From Pseudomonadota bacterium (GTDB taxonomy: Bacteria; Pseudomonadota; Alphaproteobacteria; Caulobacterales; Caulobacteraceae), in the NCBI GenBank assembly GCA_023456105.1, contig JAEYAO010000100.1, positions 123,700-187,699 on the forward strand: a stretch of 64,000 nt of DNA, read 5' to 3'. Of this stretch, positions 27,720-36,337 are shown one piece after another. The translations under genes and the position numbers were made by a program. A model generated the notes under the pieces. The model did no database searches. It was not told the origin of the DNA and worked only from the letters and a program-made list of their open reading frames with translations. Positions within the stretch are counted from its first letter, which is position 1; each line of letters begins with the position of its first letter.

Positions 27720-30170
27720 TCACGTCCCTCGCGGCTTGGCTCGCGTGGTCGGGGCCGCCGCAGCGGGATCCTCCGGCCAAGGATGTCTGGGATAGCGCCC
27801 GCGCATCTCGGCGCGCACCGCCGCCCACGACCCCGCCCAGAAACCCGGCAGGTCGCGCGTGACCTGCACCGGCCGCCGCGCCGGCGACAGCAGAGCCAGC
27901 GTCAGGGGTGTCCTCCCGCCCCCGACCGTCGGATGTCGGGTCGTTCCGAACAGTTCCTGCACCCGGATGTCCACGCGCGGCCCGCCCTCCGCCGCATAGT
28001 CGATGGCGGCCGATCCCAGCGGTGTCGCCAGCCGCGCCGGCGCCAGTTCATCCAGCCGCCGCTGCAGATCCCATGGGATCAACGCCCGAAGCCCTTCGGC
28101 CAGTTTCGCATCCGAAACGCTGTCCAGCCCCTGCGCGTCTTCCAGCATCGGCCAGAGCCAGGTCTCTCGCGCCTGGGTCAGCGCATCGTCCGAAACGTCC
28201 GGCCACTCGGGCGAAAGGTCATGCAGAAACCGCAGCCGCGCCCGCAACGCCGTACTCGCCTCGCCCCAACGCAGGGCGCAAGGTCCGCGTGTTTCGAAAT
28301 CCCGCTGCAGCGCTTTGGTCAGCTGCGCGCGATCCGGTGGGCCGATGATCTTGTCGTCCAGAACGATGGCGCCCAGCCGGCGGGTACGGCGCAGGCTGGC
28401 CCGGCCGGAGGGTTCGCGGGTCAGCCGGTCCTCAACGGTGATCAGGTGGCGGAAATCGGTTTCGATGCGCTCAGGATCGAGCCCGGCGGCCAGGCGAACC
28501 CGGTCGCGCACATCGCCGCCGCCGAGGTCCGCCACCACCAGCCAGGGTTCGGCCGACAGCCGCTCGGCCGGATCGACCATGACCCCGCGACCGCTCGCCA
28601 GCAGCAGCTCCCCCGGCTTGCCCCTTGCTCGCGCGATCCGTTCCGGAAAGGCCTGCGCCAGCAGCACGGCGGGATCGACCTCGCCGCCCTTCCCGCCCCC
28701 GGCCGCGCGCGCCCAGCGCTCGGCCAGCTTTCGGGCGTCCTGCGCACGCGCCGAACGGTCCCTCTCGAAGCTGGACAGGCGTTCGCTCAGATCGACGGCG
28801 GAACCGGCGAGGCCCGGCTCGCTGAGGACGGCGGCGATCCGCGCGCCCAGCAACGCGTCGCCTGCGTCCGACGCCGCCGCCGCCATGTGCGCCAGACGCG
28901 GCGACAACGGAATCCGGGTCAGCCGCCGACCATGCTCCGTCAGAACGCCCTCGGCGTCCAAGGCGCCGAGCCGCGTCAGGATCGCCCGCGCCTCGGCCAG
29001 CGCGCCGGCAGGGGGCGCATCAAGGAACGCCATGCCGTCCGTGGATCGCGCGCCCCACCTGGCGAGGTCCAGCGCGAAACCCGTCAGGTCCGCCTCCAGG
29101 ATTTCCGGTCGCTGGTCGGCGACCAGCCCCCGTGTCGGCGCCTCGTCCCACAGGCGGTAGCAGACGCCGGGCTCGGTCCGCCCCGCCCGTCCTCGCCTCT
29201 GCTCGGCCGAGGACCGGCTGACGCGAACGGTCGCCAGGCGCGTCAGCCCGCTGGCCGGATCGAACCGGGGCACGCGCGACAGTCCGGCGTCGATCACCAC
29301 CCGCACCCCTGCGATGGTCAGGCTGGTCTCCGCGACGGAGGTGGCCAGCACCACCTTGCGACGGCCGGGCGGCGCGGGCTCGATGGCGCGGTCCTGTTCG
29401 GCCCGATCAAGTCCGCCGTAGAGCGGCGTCACATCCACCGACGGATCCCGCAGCCGACCCGCCAGCAGGCGCGCCGTCCGATGGATTTCCCCCTGCCCGG
29501 GCAGAAACACGAGCACGGAGCCGCCTTCCTCCTGCAAGGCTGTCAGGCAGGCGCGCGTGACCGCGTCCTCGAACCGCTCGGCCGGATTGCGCCCGAGGTG
29601 GCGCGTCTCGACCGGAAAGGCCCGGCCCTGCGCTTCAATCACCGGCGCAGGCCGACCGACGGCGTCAGGCAGCAGGCGCGACACGCCCGCCGTGTCCAGC
29701 GTCGCCGACATCACAAGGACGCGAAGGTCGGGCCGCAGCAGCCCTTGGCTTTCCCGCGCCAGCGCCAGACCCAGATCGGCGTCCAGGCTTCGCTCGTGGA
29801 ACTCGTCGAACAGCACCGCCCCTACGCCGTCCAGCCCTGGGTCGTCGAGGATCATGCGGGTGAAGACCCCCTCGGTGATCACCTCGATCCGCGTCTCCGG
29901 GCCGATGCGGCTCTGCAGGCGCGTGCGATAGCCGACCGTCGCGCCGGGTTGCTGGCCCAGCATGTCCGCCATGCGGTCCGCGGCGGCGCGGGCGGCGATG
30001 CGCCGGGGCTCGAGCACCAGGATCTTGCCCTCGTCCAGCCAGCCTGCGTCCAGCAGCGCCAGCGGCACGACCGTGGTCTTGCCCGCGCCAGGCGGCGCCG
30101 CAAGCACGGCCGTGTTGCCGACCTCAAGCGCGGCCTTCAGCGTTTGGAGAACGTCATGGATCGGCAACAT
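27720..30170 (-). CDS. hrpB: ATP-dependent RNA helicase HrpB
   Basis: DEAH-box-type helicase, 816 residues, normal for HrpB. Motif I PPGAGKTT near residue 28, motif II as DEFHER, motif III SATLD, and motif VI QRRGRAGR are in order. The HA2 domain and the HrpB-specific C-terminal domain (ending with AEMRGRYPRHPWPEDP) complete it. The cellular role is unclear in most bacteria; in some species HrpB acts in mRNA turnover or adhesin expression. The opposite strand carries a very long open frame across this gene, which I regard as a GC-skew artefact. Confidence 0.95.
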   Translation of the reverse strand: MLPIHDVLQTLKAALEVGNTAVLAAPPGAGKTTVVPLALLDAGWLDEGKILVLEPRRIAARAAADRMADMLGQQPGATVGYRTRLQSRIGPETRIEVITEGVFTRMILDDPGLDGVGAVLFDEFHERSLDADLGLALARESQGLLRPDLRVLVMSATLDTAGVSRLLPDAVGRPAPVIEAQGRAFPVETRHLGRNPAERFEDAVTRACLTALQEEGGSVLVFLPGQGEIHRTARLLAGRLRDPSVDVTPLYGGLDRAEQDRAIEPAPPGRRKVVLATSVAETSLTIAGVRVVIDAGLSRVPRFDPASGLTRLATVRVSRSSAEQRRGRAGRTEPGVCYRLWDEAPTRGLVADQRPEILEADLTGFALDLARWGARSTDGMAFLDAPPAGALAEARAILTRLGALDAEGVLTEHGRRLTRIPLSPRLAHMAAAASDAGDALLGARIAAVLSEPGLAGSAVDLSERLSSFERDRSARAQDARKLAERWARAAGGGKGGEVDPAVLLAQAFPERIARARGKPGELLLASGRGVMVDPAERLSAEPWLVVADLGGGDVRDRVRLAAGLDPERIETDFRHLITVEDRLTREPSGRASLRRTRRLGAIVLDDKIIGPPDRAQLTKALQRDFETRGPCALRWGEASTALRARLRFLHDLSPEWPDVSDDALTQARETWLWPMLEDAQGLDSVSDAKLAEGLRALIPWDLQRRLDELAPARLATPLGSAAIDYAAEGGPRVDIRVQELFGTTRHPTVGGGRTPLTLALLSPARRPVQVTRDLPGFWAGSWAAVRAEMRGRYPRHPWPEDPAAAAPTTRAKPRGT

Positions 30171-30316
30171 CGCTCGCCCATAGCGTGGCTTGGCGGCATC
30201 AAGAAAGCGTCTCGGCCGCGTCGTCCGCGTGTCATTCGCGTTGCGCGCCGCCTCAACCGTGTCTAGCGTCCCGCCAACGCGGCCGGGGAGCCGCCATCAT
30301 CCTGAGGGGATAGTTC

Positions 30317-31894
30317 ATGTGGCGCGTTAAGTCGCTCGACGCGATTCTGGCCACGGCCGAGAAGAAGTCGCTTCACCGGTCGCTGGGAGCCGTTCAGCTG
30401 ACGTTGCTGGGCGTAGGGGCCATCATCGGCACCGGCATCTTCGTTCTGACCGCCGAGGCGGCGCAGAAGGCCGGACCGGGCATGATGCTCTCGTTCGTCC
30501 TGGCGGGCGCGGTGTGTGCGGTCGCGGCGCTTTGCTACTCCGAGTTCGCGGCGATGGCGCCGGTGTCGGGCTCGGCCTACACCTACACCTATTCGGTCAT
30601 GGGCGAATTCCTGGCCTGGCTTGTGGGGTGGGCGCTGGTGCTGGAATACGCCATCGCGGGCGCTGCGGTGTCGGTGGGCTGGTCCGGCTATTTTCAAGGC
30701 CAGCTGCAGGGCTGGCTAGGCATTGGCCTGCCCACCTGGGCCTCTGGCGGCTTCTTCGGCGGCGGGGGAATCATCAATCTCCCGGCGACGCTTATCGCCA
30801 TCGCGGTCACGGGACTGCTGATCCTTGGCACGACCGAAAGCGCACGCGTCAACGCCGTGCTGGTGGCCATCAAGGTCGCCGCCCTGACCCTGTTCGTCGT
30901 TCTCGCCATCCCGGCCATGAACATGGACAACTTCGAGCCCTTCCTGCCGACGGGCGTCTCGGCGGCGGGCGGTCTCGGCGTCGCGGGCGCGGCGGCCTCC
31001 ATCTTTTTCGCCTATGTCGGCTTCGACGCCGTTTCGACCGCGGCCGAGGAGACCAAGAACCCGCAGCGCAACGTGCCGATCGGCCTGATCGGCTCGCTTC
31101 TGATCTGCACCGTCTTCTACATGCTGGTGGCCGCGGGCGTGATCGGCTCTCCGCTCGGCGCCCAGCCTGTGACGGACGCCGCCGGTGCGGTTCTGGCGCC
31201 GGGCTCGCAGGCTCTGGCGGATCGCTGCGCCAGCCTCGCGGCCATCGGCCAGGAGCCGGTCAGCTGCTCCAAGGAGGCCTTGGCCCACGTGCTCCGCGAG
31301 ATGGGGCATCCGAACATCGGCAACCTGATCGGTCTCGCCGCCATGCTGGCGCTGCCTTCGGTCATCCTGATGATGATCTACGGCCAGACCCGCATCTTCT
31401 TTGTGATGGCGCGCGACGGCCTGCTGCCCAACGCCTTGTCCAAGGTCCACCACAAGTACAAGACGCCTCACGTCGTCACGATCATCACCGGCGTGCTGGT
31501 GACGATCGCCGCCGCCTTCTTCCCCGTGGGCAAGCTGGCCGACATCGCGAACTCGGGCACCTTGTTCGCCTTCTTCATGGTGGCTATCGGCGTCATGATC
31601 CTGCGCAAGAAGGATCCGCATCGTCGTCGTCCGTTCCGCACCCCGGCGCTGTGGCTCATCGCGCCCCTGACTGTGGCGGGTTGCCTGTATCTGTTCTTCA
31701 ACCTGCCGCTGGACGCCAAGCTGGTGCTGCCGATCTGGTCCGCCATCGGCCTGGTGCTCTATTTCGGATATGGCTTCTGGCACAGCCACATGCGTCACGG
31801 CGTGGTCGAAGTGCCCGAGCTTGATCCGGACGCGCCTCAGGTGCCGGTGCCGCCCATGCCCGGCGCGCCGACGCCGGGTCAGGACAACGGCTGA
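30317..31894 (+). CDS. Amino acid permease, APC superfamily (cationic amino acid transporter type)
   Basis: It has 525 residues with about 12 membrane helices. The first helix carries GVGAIIGTGIFVLT, the APC signature with the unwound substrate-binding GIGTGIF-like segment; the FFAYVGFDAVSTAAEETKNPQRNVP stretch in the middle is typical of the CAT subfamily (read in pieces: FFAYVGFD, EETKNPQR). A Pro-rich C-terminal tail of about 30 residues is cytosolic. GAGGGG-like purines lie before the ATG. Substrate unknown; basic or small neutral amino acids are usual in this group. A strong terminator follows. Confidence 0.9.
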   Translation: MWRVKSLDAILATAEKKSLHRSLGAVQLTLLGVGAIIGTGIFVLTAEAAQKAGPGMMLSFVLAGAVCAVAALCYSEFAAMAPVSGSAYTYTYSVMGEFLAWLVGWALVLEYAIAGAAVSVGWSGYFQGQLQGWLGIGLPTWASGGFFGGGGIINLPATLIAIAVTGLLILGTTESARVNAVLVAIKVAALTLFVVLAIPAMNMDNFEPFLPTGVSAAGGLGVAGAAASIFFAYVGFDAVSTAAEETKNPQRNVPIGLIGSLLICTVFYMLVAAGVIGSPLGAQPVTDAAGAVLAPGSQALADRCASLAAIGQEPVSCSKEALAHVLREMGHPNIGNLIGLAAMLALPSVILMMIYGQTRIFFVMARDGLLPNALSKVHHKYKTPHVVTIITGVLVTIAAAFFPVGKLADIANSGTLFAFFMVAIGVMILRKKDPHRRRPFRTPALWLIAPLTVAGCLYLFFNLPLDAKLVLPIWSAIGLVLYFGYGFWHSHMRHGVVEVPELDPDAPQVPVPPMPGAPTPGQDNG

Positions 31895-31911
31895 TCGGCC
31901 TCTAGGCGAAG

Positions 31912-31943
31912 AAAAGGCCCCGGAGCGATCCGGGGCCTTTTTT
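31912..31943 (+). terminator. Rho-independent terminator of the permease gene
   Basis: Inverted repeat GGCCCCGG / CCGGGGCC with a six-base loop, preceded by AAAA and followed by six T residues, 18 bases after the permease stop. The A-run upstream may let it also stop minus-strand transcription leaving tRNA-Leu. Confidence 0.88.
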
Positions 31944-31959
31944 CATGCTCTGACGAGAT

Positions 31960-32044
31960 TGGTGCGGATGAGAGGACTCGAACCTCCACGCCTCGCGGCG
32001 CTGGAACCTAAATCCAGTGCGTCTACCAGTTCCGCCACATCCGC
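31960..32044 (-). tRNA. tRNA-Leu (anticodon UAG)
   Basis: An 85-base gene including encoded CCA. Acceptor stem GCGGATG pairs with CATCCGC; the anticodon stem CTGGA/TCCAG closes the loop TTTAGGT, giving UAG; a long variable arm marks a class II tRNA; the T loop GGTTCGAGTCC is intact. Reads CUA and probably other CUN codons. Confidence 0.95.
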
Positions 32045-32061
32045 ATGCAGGCAGAACGGGC

Positions 32062-32090
32062 GTTCTAGGGGGATCGGAGCTGTCCGGCAA
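32062..32090 (-). promoter_or_regulatory. Sigma-70-type promoter of tRNA-Leu
   Basis: On the minus strand, -35 TTGCCG (32085-32090), a 17-base spacer and -10 TAGAAC (32062-32067). The predicted start is about 10 bases before the mature 5' end of tRNA-Leu. Placement is by eye. Confidence 0.55.
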
Positions 32091-32195
32091 GGGCGTCCAT
32101 TCCGACATTGACCGAGAACATCCGAGCCTTTCCGAAGATGGCGCGGCACACCTACGGCACAAAAGGTTCTCGGCCTGTTCGATCGCCACAAGCCG

Positions 32196-32555
32196 TCAGC
32201 GGCCGGCCACCAGGACGTTGCGCACGGTTCGGCCGATGGGATCGCGCGATCGCCAGGTGGAGCCGACGCCGGCCGCGACCATGGAGGTGCAAAACCGGCC
32301 AATCAGCATGCGCGGTCGGATTTCGTTCAGGCACACCCGCTCGCCTTCCTGGCGCCAGCGCGCACTGACCTTGCGGCCGTCCGACCACACCGCCGAATAG
32401 CGCCCATCCGGCTCGAAGAAATGCTTCACCCAGCCGCCGTCCGGATAGTGCGACACGACCGTGTTGCCGAAGGCCTGAGACATGTCCGCGCGAGCCGGCG
32501 ACGCAACGCCGCTCAACAGCATCGCCGCGGACGCGGCGATCGCCAAAATCCTCAT
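32196..32555 (-). CDS. Small exported protein of unknown function
   Basis: It has 119 residues from ATG at 32555 (an upstream extension would run through tRNA-Pro, so is excluded). A clear signal peptide ends at ARADM, about residue 24. The mature part is about 95 residues with two Cys (RVCLN and RFCTSM) that could form a disulfide, and a WxxEGERVC-like segment resembling small periplasmic proteins that inspect conditions or bind ligands. I do not recognise the family. Sits between tRNA-Pro and tRNA-Leu, all on the minus strand. Confidence 0.72.
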   Translation of the reverse strand: MRILAIAASAAMLLSGVASPARADMSQAFGNTVVSHYPDGGWVKHFFEPDGRYSAVWSDGRKVSARWRQEGERVCLNEIRPRMLIGRFCTSMVAAGVGSTWRSRDPIGRTVRNVLVAGR

Positions 32556-32649
32556 CAATCCCTCCGCCCTTAGCGGAGCAGTAGACGCGCAAACCCGCCG
32601 TCGGGTTCCGGGCCGTTCAGCGCGACAAGGACTTAGGTCGGGAGGAAGA

Positions 32650-32726
32650 TGGTCGGAGTGGCAGGATTCGAACCTGCGACCCCCGCGTCCCGAACGCGGT
32701 GCTCTACCAGACTGAGCCACACTCCG
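32650..32726 (-). tRNA. tRNA-Pro (anticodon CGG)
   Basis: A 77-base gene including CCA. Acceptor CGGAGTG pairs with the 3' CACTCCG; the anticodon stem CGCG/CGCG closes loop TTCGGGA, giving CGG; the D arm has GCGCAGTCTGGTAGAGC-like sequence, and the T arm GGTTCGAATCC is standard. Reads CCG codons, the dominant proline codon in GC-rich genomes. Confidence 0.95.
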
Positions 32727-32773
32727 ACACCGGATCGGCCCGCCCGCGGGCGGCTTCCGTATCGAGGAGGCGG

Positions 32774-32802
32774 CTTATAGCGACGCCGCCAAACGCCCGC
32801 AA
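32774..32802 (-). promoter_or_regulatory. Sigma-70-type promoter of tRNA-Pro
   Basis: Minus strand: -35 TTGCGG (32797-32802), 17-base spacer, -10 TATAAG (32774-32779), about 48 bases before the mature tRNA-Pro 5' end. One of the best promoter matches in the window. Confidence 0.6.
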
Positions 32803-32865
32803 GCGCCTATTCCGCCACCGATGAAATAGACCCCGCATTGCCTGAAATTGTCGTCCCAGGGGGTG

Positions 32866-32894
32866 TTGCATCCGCCGATAGCTTGGCGTATTCG
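32866..32894 (+). promoter_or_regulatory. Candidate promoter of tRNA-Gln
   Basis: TTGCAT (32866-32871), 17-base spacer, TATTCG (32889-32894), about 44 bases before tRNA-Gln. The -10 match is moderate. Confidence 0.4.
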
Positions 32895-32937
32895 ACCGCT
32901 CCCCGGCGCTGACGCGCTGGCGGAACACCGGACCTGC

Positions 32938-33011
32938 TGGGGAATGGTGTAATGGTAACACTCCGGTTTTTGGTACTGTCATTCTAGGTTCGAGTCCTAG
33001 TTCCCCAGCCA
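32938..33011 (+). tRNA. tRNA-Gln (anticodon UUG)
   Basis: A 74-base gene including CCA. Acceptor TGGGGAA pairs with TTCCCCA; the anticodon loop TTTTGGT gives UUG; the T arm CTAGGTTCGAGTCCTAG is intact. A U1-A72 pair at the acceptor end is the usual tRNA-Gln identity feature. Reads CAA and CAG. Confidence 0.95.
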
Positions 33012-33027
33012 TCCTCTTCTTCCGACA

Positions 33028-34059
33028 TCAGGCGTCATTGGCGGCTTCGCCCACCTTGGCCAGGTGCGCGCCCACCGCCTCGATGCGGCGCTGGCCGAGC
33101 GCACGCCGGCGGGTGAGCAGGTCGGGCGATCCGGCGTCGTAATCCTTCATCAGCCGCTCGACAAAGGCGCCGGAACGCACATTCGCCAGCACCTCGTCCA
33201 TGGCGGCGCGCGCGGGCTCGCCGATGATGCAAGGCCCCGTGTCATACGCGCCCAGTTCCGCCGTGTTCGAGATGCGCCCGAAGGCGCCGGCGACGCCACG
33301 CTCGTGCATCAGATCGACCACGAGCTTCAGTTCGTAGAAGCATTCGAACCAGGCGACCTCCGGCGGATAGCCGGCGTCCACCAGCTTCGAAAACGCCGCA
33401 TCCACCAGTTCGGCGGTCCCGCCGCACAGCACCACCTGCTCGCCGAACAGGTCGCTTTCGCACTCGTCCTTCATGGTGGTTTCGAGAATGCCCTTGCGCC
33501 CGCACCCCAGCCCCGCCGCATAGGATAAGCCGAGCGCATGAGCCTGGCCGCTGGCGTCCTGATGCACGCCGAACAGGCAAAAGACGCCCTGCCCCTCCTC
33601 ATAGAGGTCGCGGATGCGCGGCCCGATACCCTTGGGCGAGGCGAGGATGACGTCCAGGTCGGAGCGAGGCTGGACCAAGCCAAATCGCACCGACAGGCCA
33701 TGGGCGAAGATCAGGGCCGCCCCCGGACGCATCGCCGGCTCGAGTTCGTCTCGCCAGAGATCGCGGTGTCCCTCATCCGAAACCATGACCGCGACAACGT
33801 CCGCCTGAGCGGCCGCCTCCGCCGCCGTCACGACGCCAAAACCATCGGCGGCCGCCTTCGCCCGCGTGGCCGATCCCGCTTTCAGTCCGATAACGATGTC
33901 GCCGACGCCCGAGTCGCGCAGGTTCAGCGCATGGGTGCGGCCCTGGCTGCCGTAGCCGATGACGGCGATGCGCTTGCCCCGGATGATCGACAGGTCGCAG
34001 TCGCGGTCATGGAAGACGGGAAGCGGATTAGGTAGGGTCTGGGTCATGAGCACAGACAT
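33028..34059 (-). CDS. Divergent ketol-acid reductoisomerase (KARI) paralogue
   Basis: It has 343 residues from ATG at 34059, which has GGAGG five bases upstream; ATG at 34047 is the alternative. The N-terminal Rossmann domain has GYGSQG at 35-40, followed by the class I KARI all-helical domain. Catalytic residues of the KARI family are retained: Lys in SPKGIGP, Asp/Glu in ESDLFGEQ, two Glu in ECFYELKL, Ser in ISNTAE. However, the usual APKGPGH loop reads SPKGIGP, and several normally invariant positions differ, so it may be a paralogue rather than the valine/isoleucine IlvC. No ilvB/ilvN is adjacent. The 5' end overlaps the head-to-head DUF924 gene by 14 bases. Confidence 0.8.
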   Translation of the reverse strand: MSVLMTQTLPNPLPVFHDRDCDLSIIRGKRIAVIGYGSQGRTHALNLRDSGVGDIVIGLKAGSATRAKAAADGFGVVTAAEAAAQADVVAVMVSDEGHRDLWRDELEPAMRPGAALIFAHGLSVRFGLVQPRSDLDVILASPKGIGPRIRDLYEEGQGVFCLFGVHQDASGQAHALGLSYAAGLGCGRKGILETTMKDECESDLFGEQVVLCGGTAELVDAAFSKLVDAGYPPEVAWFECFYELKLVVDLMHERGVAGAFGRISNTAELGAYDTGPCIIGEPARAAMDEVLANVRSGAFVERLMKDYDAGSPDLLTRRRALGQRRIEAVGAHLAKVGEAANDA

Positions 34060-34594
34060 AGCGCCCTCCGACGTCATCGCCTTCTGGAAAGAGGCCGGGC
34101 CCGACAAGTGGTTCGCCAAGGACGCCGCCTTCGACGCCGATTTCCGCAAGCGTTTTGAAGCGGCGCACTTCGCCGCCGCCCGGCGCGAGCTCGACGGCTG
34201 GATGCATTCGGCGGAGGGCGCCCTGGCCCTGATGATCCTGCTGGATCAGTTTCCTCGCAACGTCTTTCGCGGGACCGGCCACGCCTTCGCCACCGACCCG
34301 CTGGCGCTGAGCCTGGCGCGTCAGGCCTTGGCGGCCGGCTTTGATCAACGGACGGAGGTGGCTCTGCGCCGCTTCTTCTACCTGCCGTTCCAGCACTCGG
34401 AAGCCATGGCGGATCAGGATCGGGCGCTTGTGCTGTTCCAGGCGCTGGACCGTCCCGCCGACGACCGTTGGGCCGAGCATCATCACGGTGTCATCGCCCG
34501 CTTCGGCCGCTTCCCTCATCGCAATCAGGCGCTCGGTCGCGAGACGACGCTGGAGGAGCAGGCGTTCCTGGATCAGGACGGCTTTACGGGCTGA
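34046..34594 (+). CDS. DUF924 family protein
   Basis: It has 182 residues, all-helical by composition. Opening motif [21 protein letters not shown] and the central [20 protein letters not shown] are diagnostic of DUF924 (read in pieces: [22 protein letters not shown]), followed by YLPFQHSE. Function is unknown; the fold resembles tetratricopeptide-like helical repeats. ATG at 34046 has GTAGGG eight bases before it, located inside the opposing KARI gene. It precedes thyA by 62 bases on the same strand. Confidence 0.88.
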   Translation: MSTDIAPSDVIAFWKEAGPDKWFAKDAAFDADFRKRFEAAHFAAARRELDGWMHSAEGALALMILLDQFPRNVFRGTGHAFATDPLALSLARQALAAGFDQRTEVALRRFFYLPFQHSEAMADQDRALVLFQALDRPADDRWAEHHHGVIARFGRFPHRNQALGRETTLEEQAFLDQDGFTG

Positions 34595-34656
34595 TAGCTG
34601 TGGAGCGTGCGAAACCATCAGAGGCGCACGACCCGAATCGCTGTCATCCTGCGGCC

Positions 34657-35508
34657 ATGAGCGCCGTCCTCAGCATCGCCGACCACGTTCGCCCGCACGC
34701 TGCTGCGGATCATCCGGAATGGCAGTACCTCAATCTGCTGCGCGACATCCTGGACAATGGCTCGCGACGCGATGACCGGACGGGCACCGGCACCCTGGGC
34801 GTGTTCGGCCGTCAGATGCGGTTCGACCTGTCCAGGGGCTTTCCGCTGCTGACGACCAAGAAGCTGCACCTGCGATCCATCATCGTGGAACTGCTGTGGT
34901 TTCTGCGCGGCGACACCAACACCGGCTGGCTGAAGGAGAACGGCTGCTCGATCTGGGACGAGTGGGCTGATGAGAATGGCGATCTGGGCCCGGTCTACGG
35001 CAAGCAGTGGCGCTCATGGGCGACGCCGGACGGCCGATCCATCGACCAGATCGAGCGTTTGATCGAAGGACTGAAGACCAACCCCAACAGCCGCCGTCAC
35101 ATCGTCTCCGCCTGGAACCCGGCCGATGTGGAGGACATGGCCCTGCCGCCCTGTCACTGCCTGTTCCAGTTCTTCGTCGCGGACGGAAAGCTGAGCTGCC
35201 AGCTGTATCAGCGATCGGCCGACGTCTTCCTGGGCGTGCCGTTCAACATCGCCTCCTATGCGCTGCTGACGATGATGGTGGCCCAGGTCGTGGGGCTCGA
35301 GCCCGGAGACTTCGTCCACACCCTGGGCGACGCCCACCTGTATCTGAACCACCTGAAGCAGGCCGAACTTCAGCTGGGCCGCGAGCCGCGCGCGCTGCCG
35401 GTCATGACCCTGGCGTCCAAGTTTGACCTGTTCGCCTTCGAGCCCGGTGACTTCACGCTGAGCGCCTATGAGCCTCACCCGCACATCAAGGCGGCGGTCG
35501 CGGTCTGA
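34657..35508 (+). CDS. thyA: Thymidylate synthase
   Basis: Methylates dUMP to dTMP with methylenetetrahydrofolate, producing dihydrofolate. It has 283 residues from ATG at 34657, about 20 more than E. coli ThyA because of an N-terminal extension. The catalytic Cys is C166 in [21 protein letters not shown], the double Arg in NSRRHIV, and the C-terminal [13 protein letters not shown] are conserved. The stop overlaps the MazG-like gene start (TGATG), starting the thyA-mazG-folA unit. Confidence 0.97.
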   Translation: MSAVLSIADHVRPHAAADHPEWQYLNLLRDILDNGSRRDDRTGTGTLGVFGRQMRFDLSRGFPLLTTKKLHLRSIIVELLWFLRGDTNTGWLKENGCSIWDEWADENGDLGPVYGKQWRSWATPDGRSIDQIERLIEGLKTNPNSRRHIVSAWNPADVEDMALPPCHCLFQFFVADGKLSCQLYQRSADVFLGVPFNIASYALLTMMVAQVVGLEPGDFVHTLGDAHLYLNHLKQAELQLGREPRALPVMTLASKFDLFAFEPGDFTLSAYEPHPHIKAAVAV

Positions 35509-35816
35509 TGGCGTCTTTGACGCTGGAGCGGCTGAGCGCCGACGTCGCGCGAATCTCCGACATCTATGCGGCCGAGCACGGCATCGATCGCGACCGCGAC
35601 TGGGCGATGCTGAAGCTGCAGGAGGAGTTGGGCGAGCTGACCGCCGAGCACCTGCGCCTGTCGAACCGGGCTCGGGGCGAGGGCGACCCTGACGCGCTCG
35701 GCGATGAGGCGGCCGACGTCCTAGGCATGCTGCTGATCTACTGCGCCCGCGCCGGCGTCGATCTGGAGGCCGCCATGCAACGCAAGTGGCTGAGTTGGCT
35801 GGAGCCCAAGGCATGA
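35508..35816 (+). CDS. MazG-like nucleotide pyrophosphohydrolase
   Basis: A 102-residue all-alpha NTP pyrophosphatase. The metal-binding pattern is EELGELTAE with a following DEAADVLG, the EExxE...ExxD arrangement of the MazG/phosphoribosyl-ATP-pyrophosphohydrolase group. It shares overlapping starts and stops with both thyA and folA, so it is likely to act on a pyrimidine nucleotide supplying or protecting the dTMP pool, for example dCTP or dUTP. That is inference from context; the sequence does not reveal the substrate. Confidence 0.82.
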   Translation: MASLTLERLSADVARISDIYAAEHGIDRDRDWAMLKLQEELGELTAEHLRLSNRARGEGDPDALGDEAADVLGMLLIYCARAGVDLEAAMQRKWLSWLEPKA

Positions 35817-36337
35817 GCGCCAAGATCGTTCTGGTGGTCGCGCGGGCGCGCAACGGCGTGATCGGCCGGGACGGCGACCTGCCCTGGCGGCTGCGTTCGG
35901 ACCTGCAGCGGTTCAAGGCCGTCACCGTCGGCAAGCCATGCATCATGGGCCGGCGGACGTGGGAAAGCCTGCCGCTCAAGCCCCTGCCCGGCCGTTTGAA
36001 CATCGTCCTGACCAAGGACGGCTCGTACGAGACGGACGGCATGGCCAAGGGCGCGCTGGTCTGCGCCACGCTTGAAGAGGCCTTGGCCATCGCGCGCGAG
36101 ACGGCGGCGGAGGACGGCGTGGACGAGGTCTGCGTCATCGGCGGCACGGCCGTATTCGAGGCCGTCCTGCCTCGCGCGCACCGGCTTTACATCACCGAGG
36201 TGGAGGCGGCGCCGGAGGGGGACGCGGTGTTCCCCACCTTCGACGAAAGCGCTTGGGCCGAGACTTCGGCGGAACACGTTGAGGCGGGCGACAAGGACGA
36301 CCACGCCATGACCTTTCGCGTGCTGGAGCGCCGCTAG
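35813..36337 (+). CDS. folA: Dihydrofolate reductase
   Basis: Regenerates tetrahydrofolate from the dihydrofolate released by ThyA. It has 174 residues from ATG at 35813, overlapping the upstream stop by four bases. Conserved features: ARNGVIGRDGDLPWRL at the N-terminus (with the Met20-loop region and catalytic Asp-equivalent in DLPW), KPCIMGRRTWESLP, and VIGGTAVFEAVL in the NADPH-binding region. The stop overlaps the stop of convergent mrp within CTAG. Confidence 0.95.
   Translation: MSAKIVLVVARARNGVIGRDGDLPWRLRSDLQRFKAVTVGKPCIMGRRTWESLPLKPLPGRLNIVLTKDGSYETDGMAKGALVCATLEEALAIARETAAEDGVDEVCVIGGTAVFEAVLPRAHRLYITEVEAAPEGDAVFPTFDESAWAETSAEHVEAGDKDDHAMTFRVLERR

Noticed and set aside
27783..30266. 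Very long open frame antisense to hrpB (over 800 codons)
   Set aside because: High-GC antisense frames are commonly open; the translated protein is Arg/Gln/Pro rich with no domain, while the hrpB frame has all helicase motifs.
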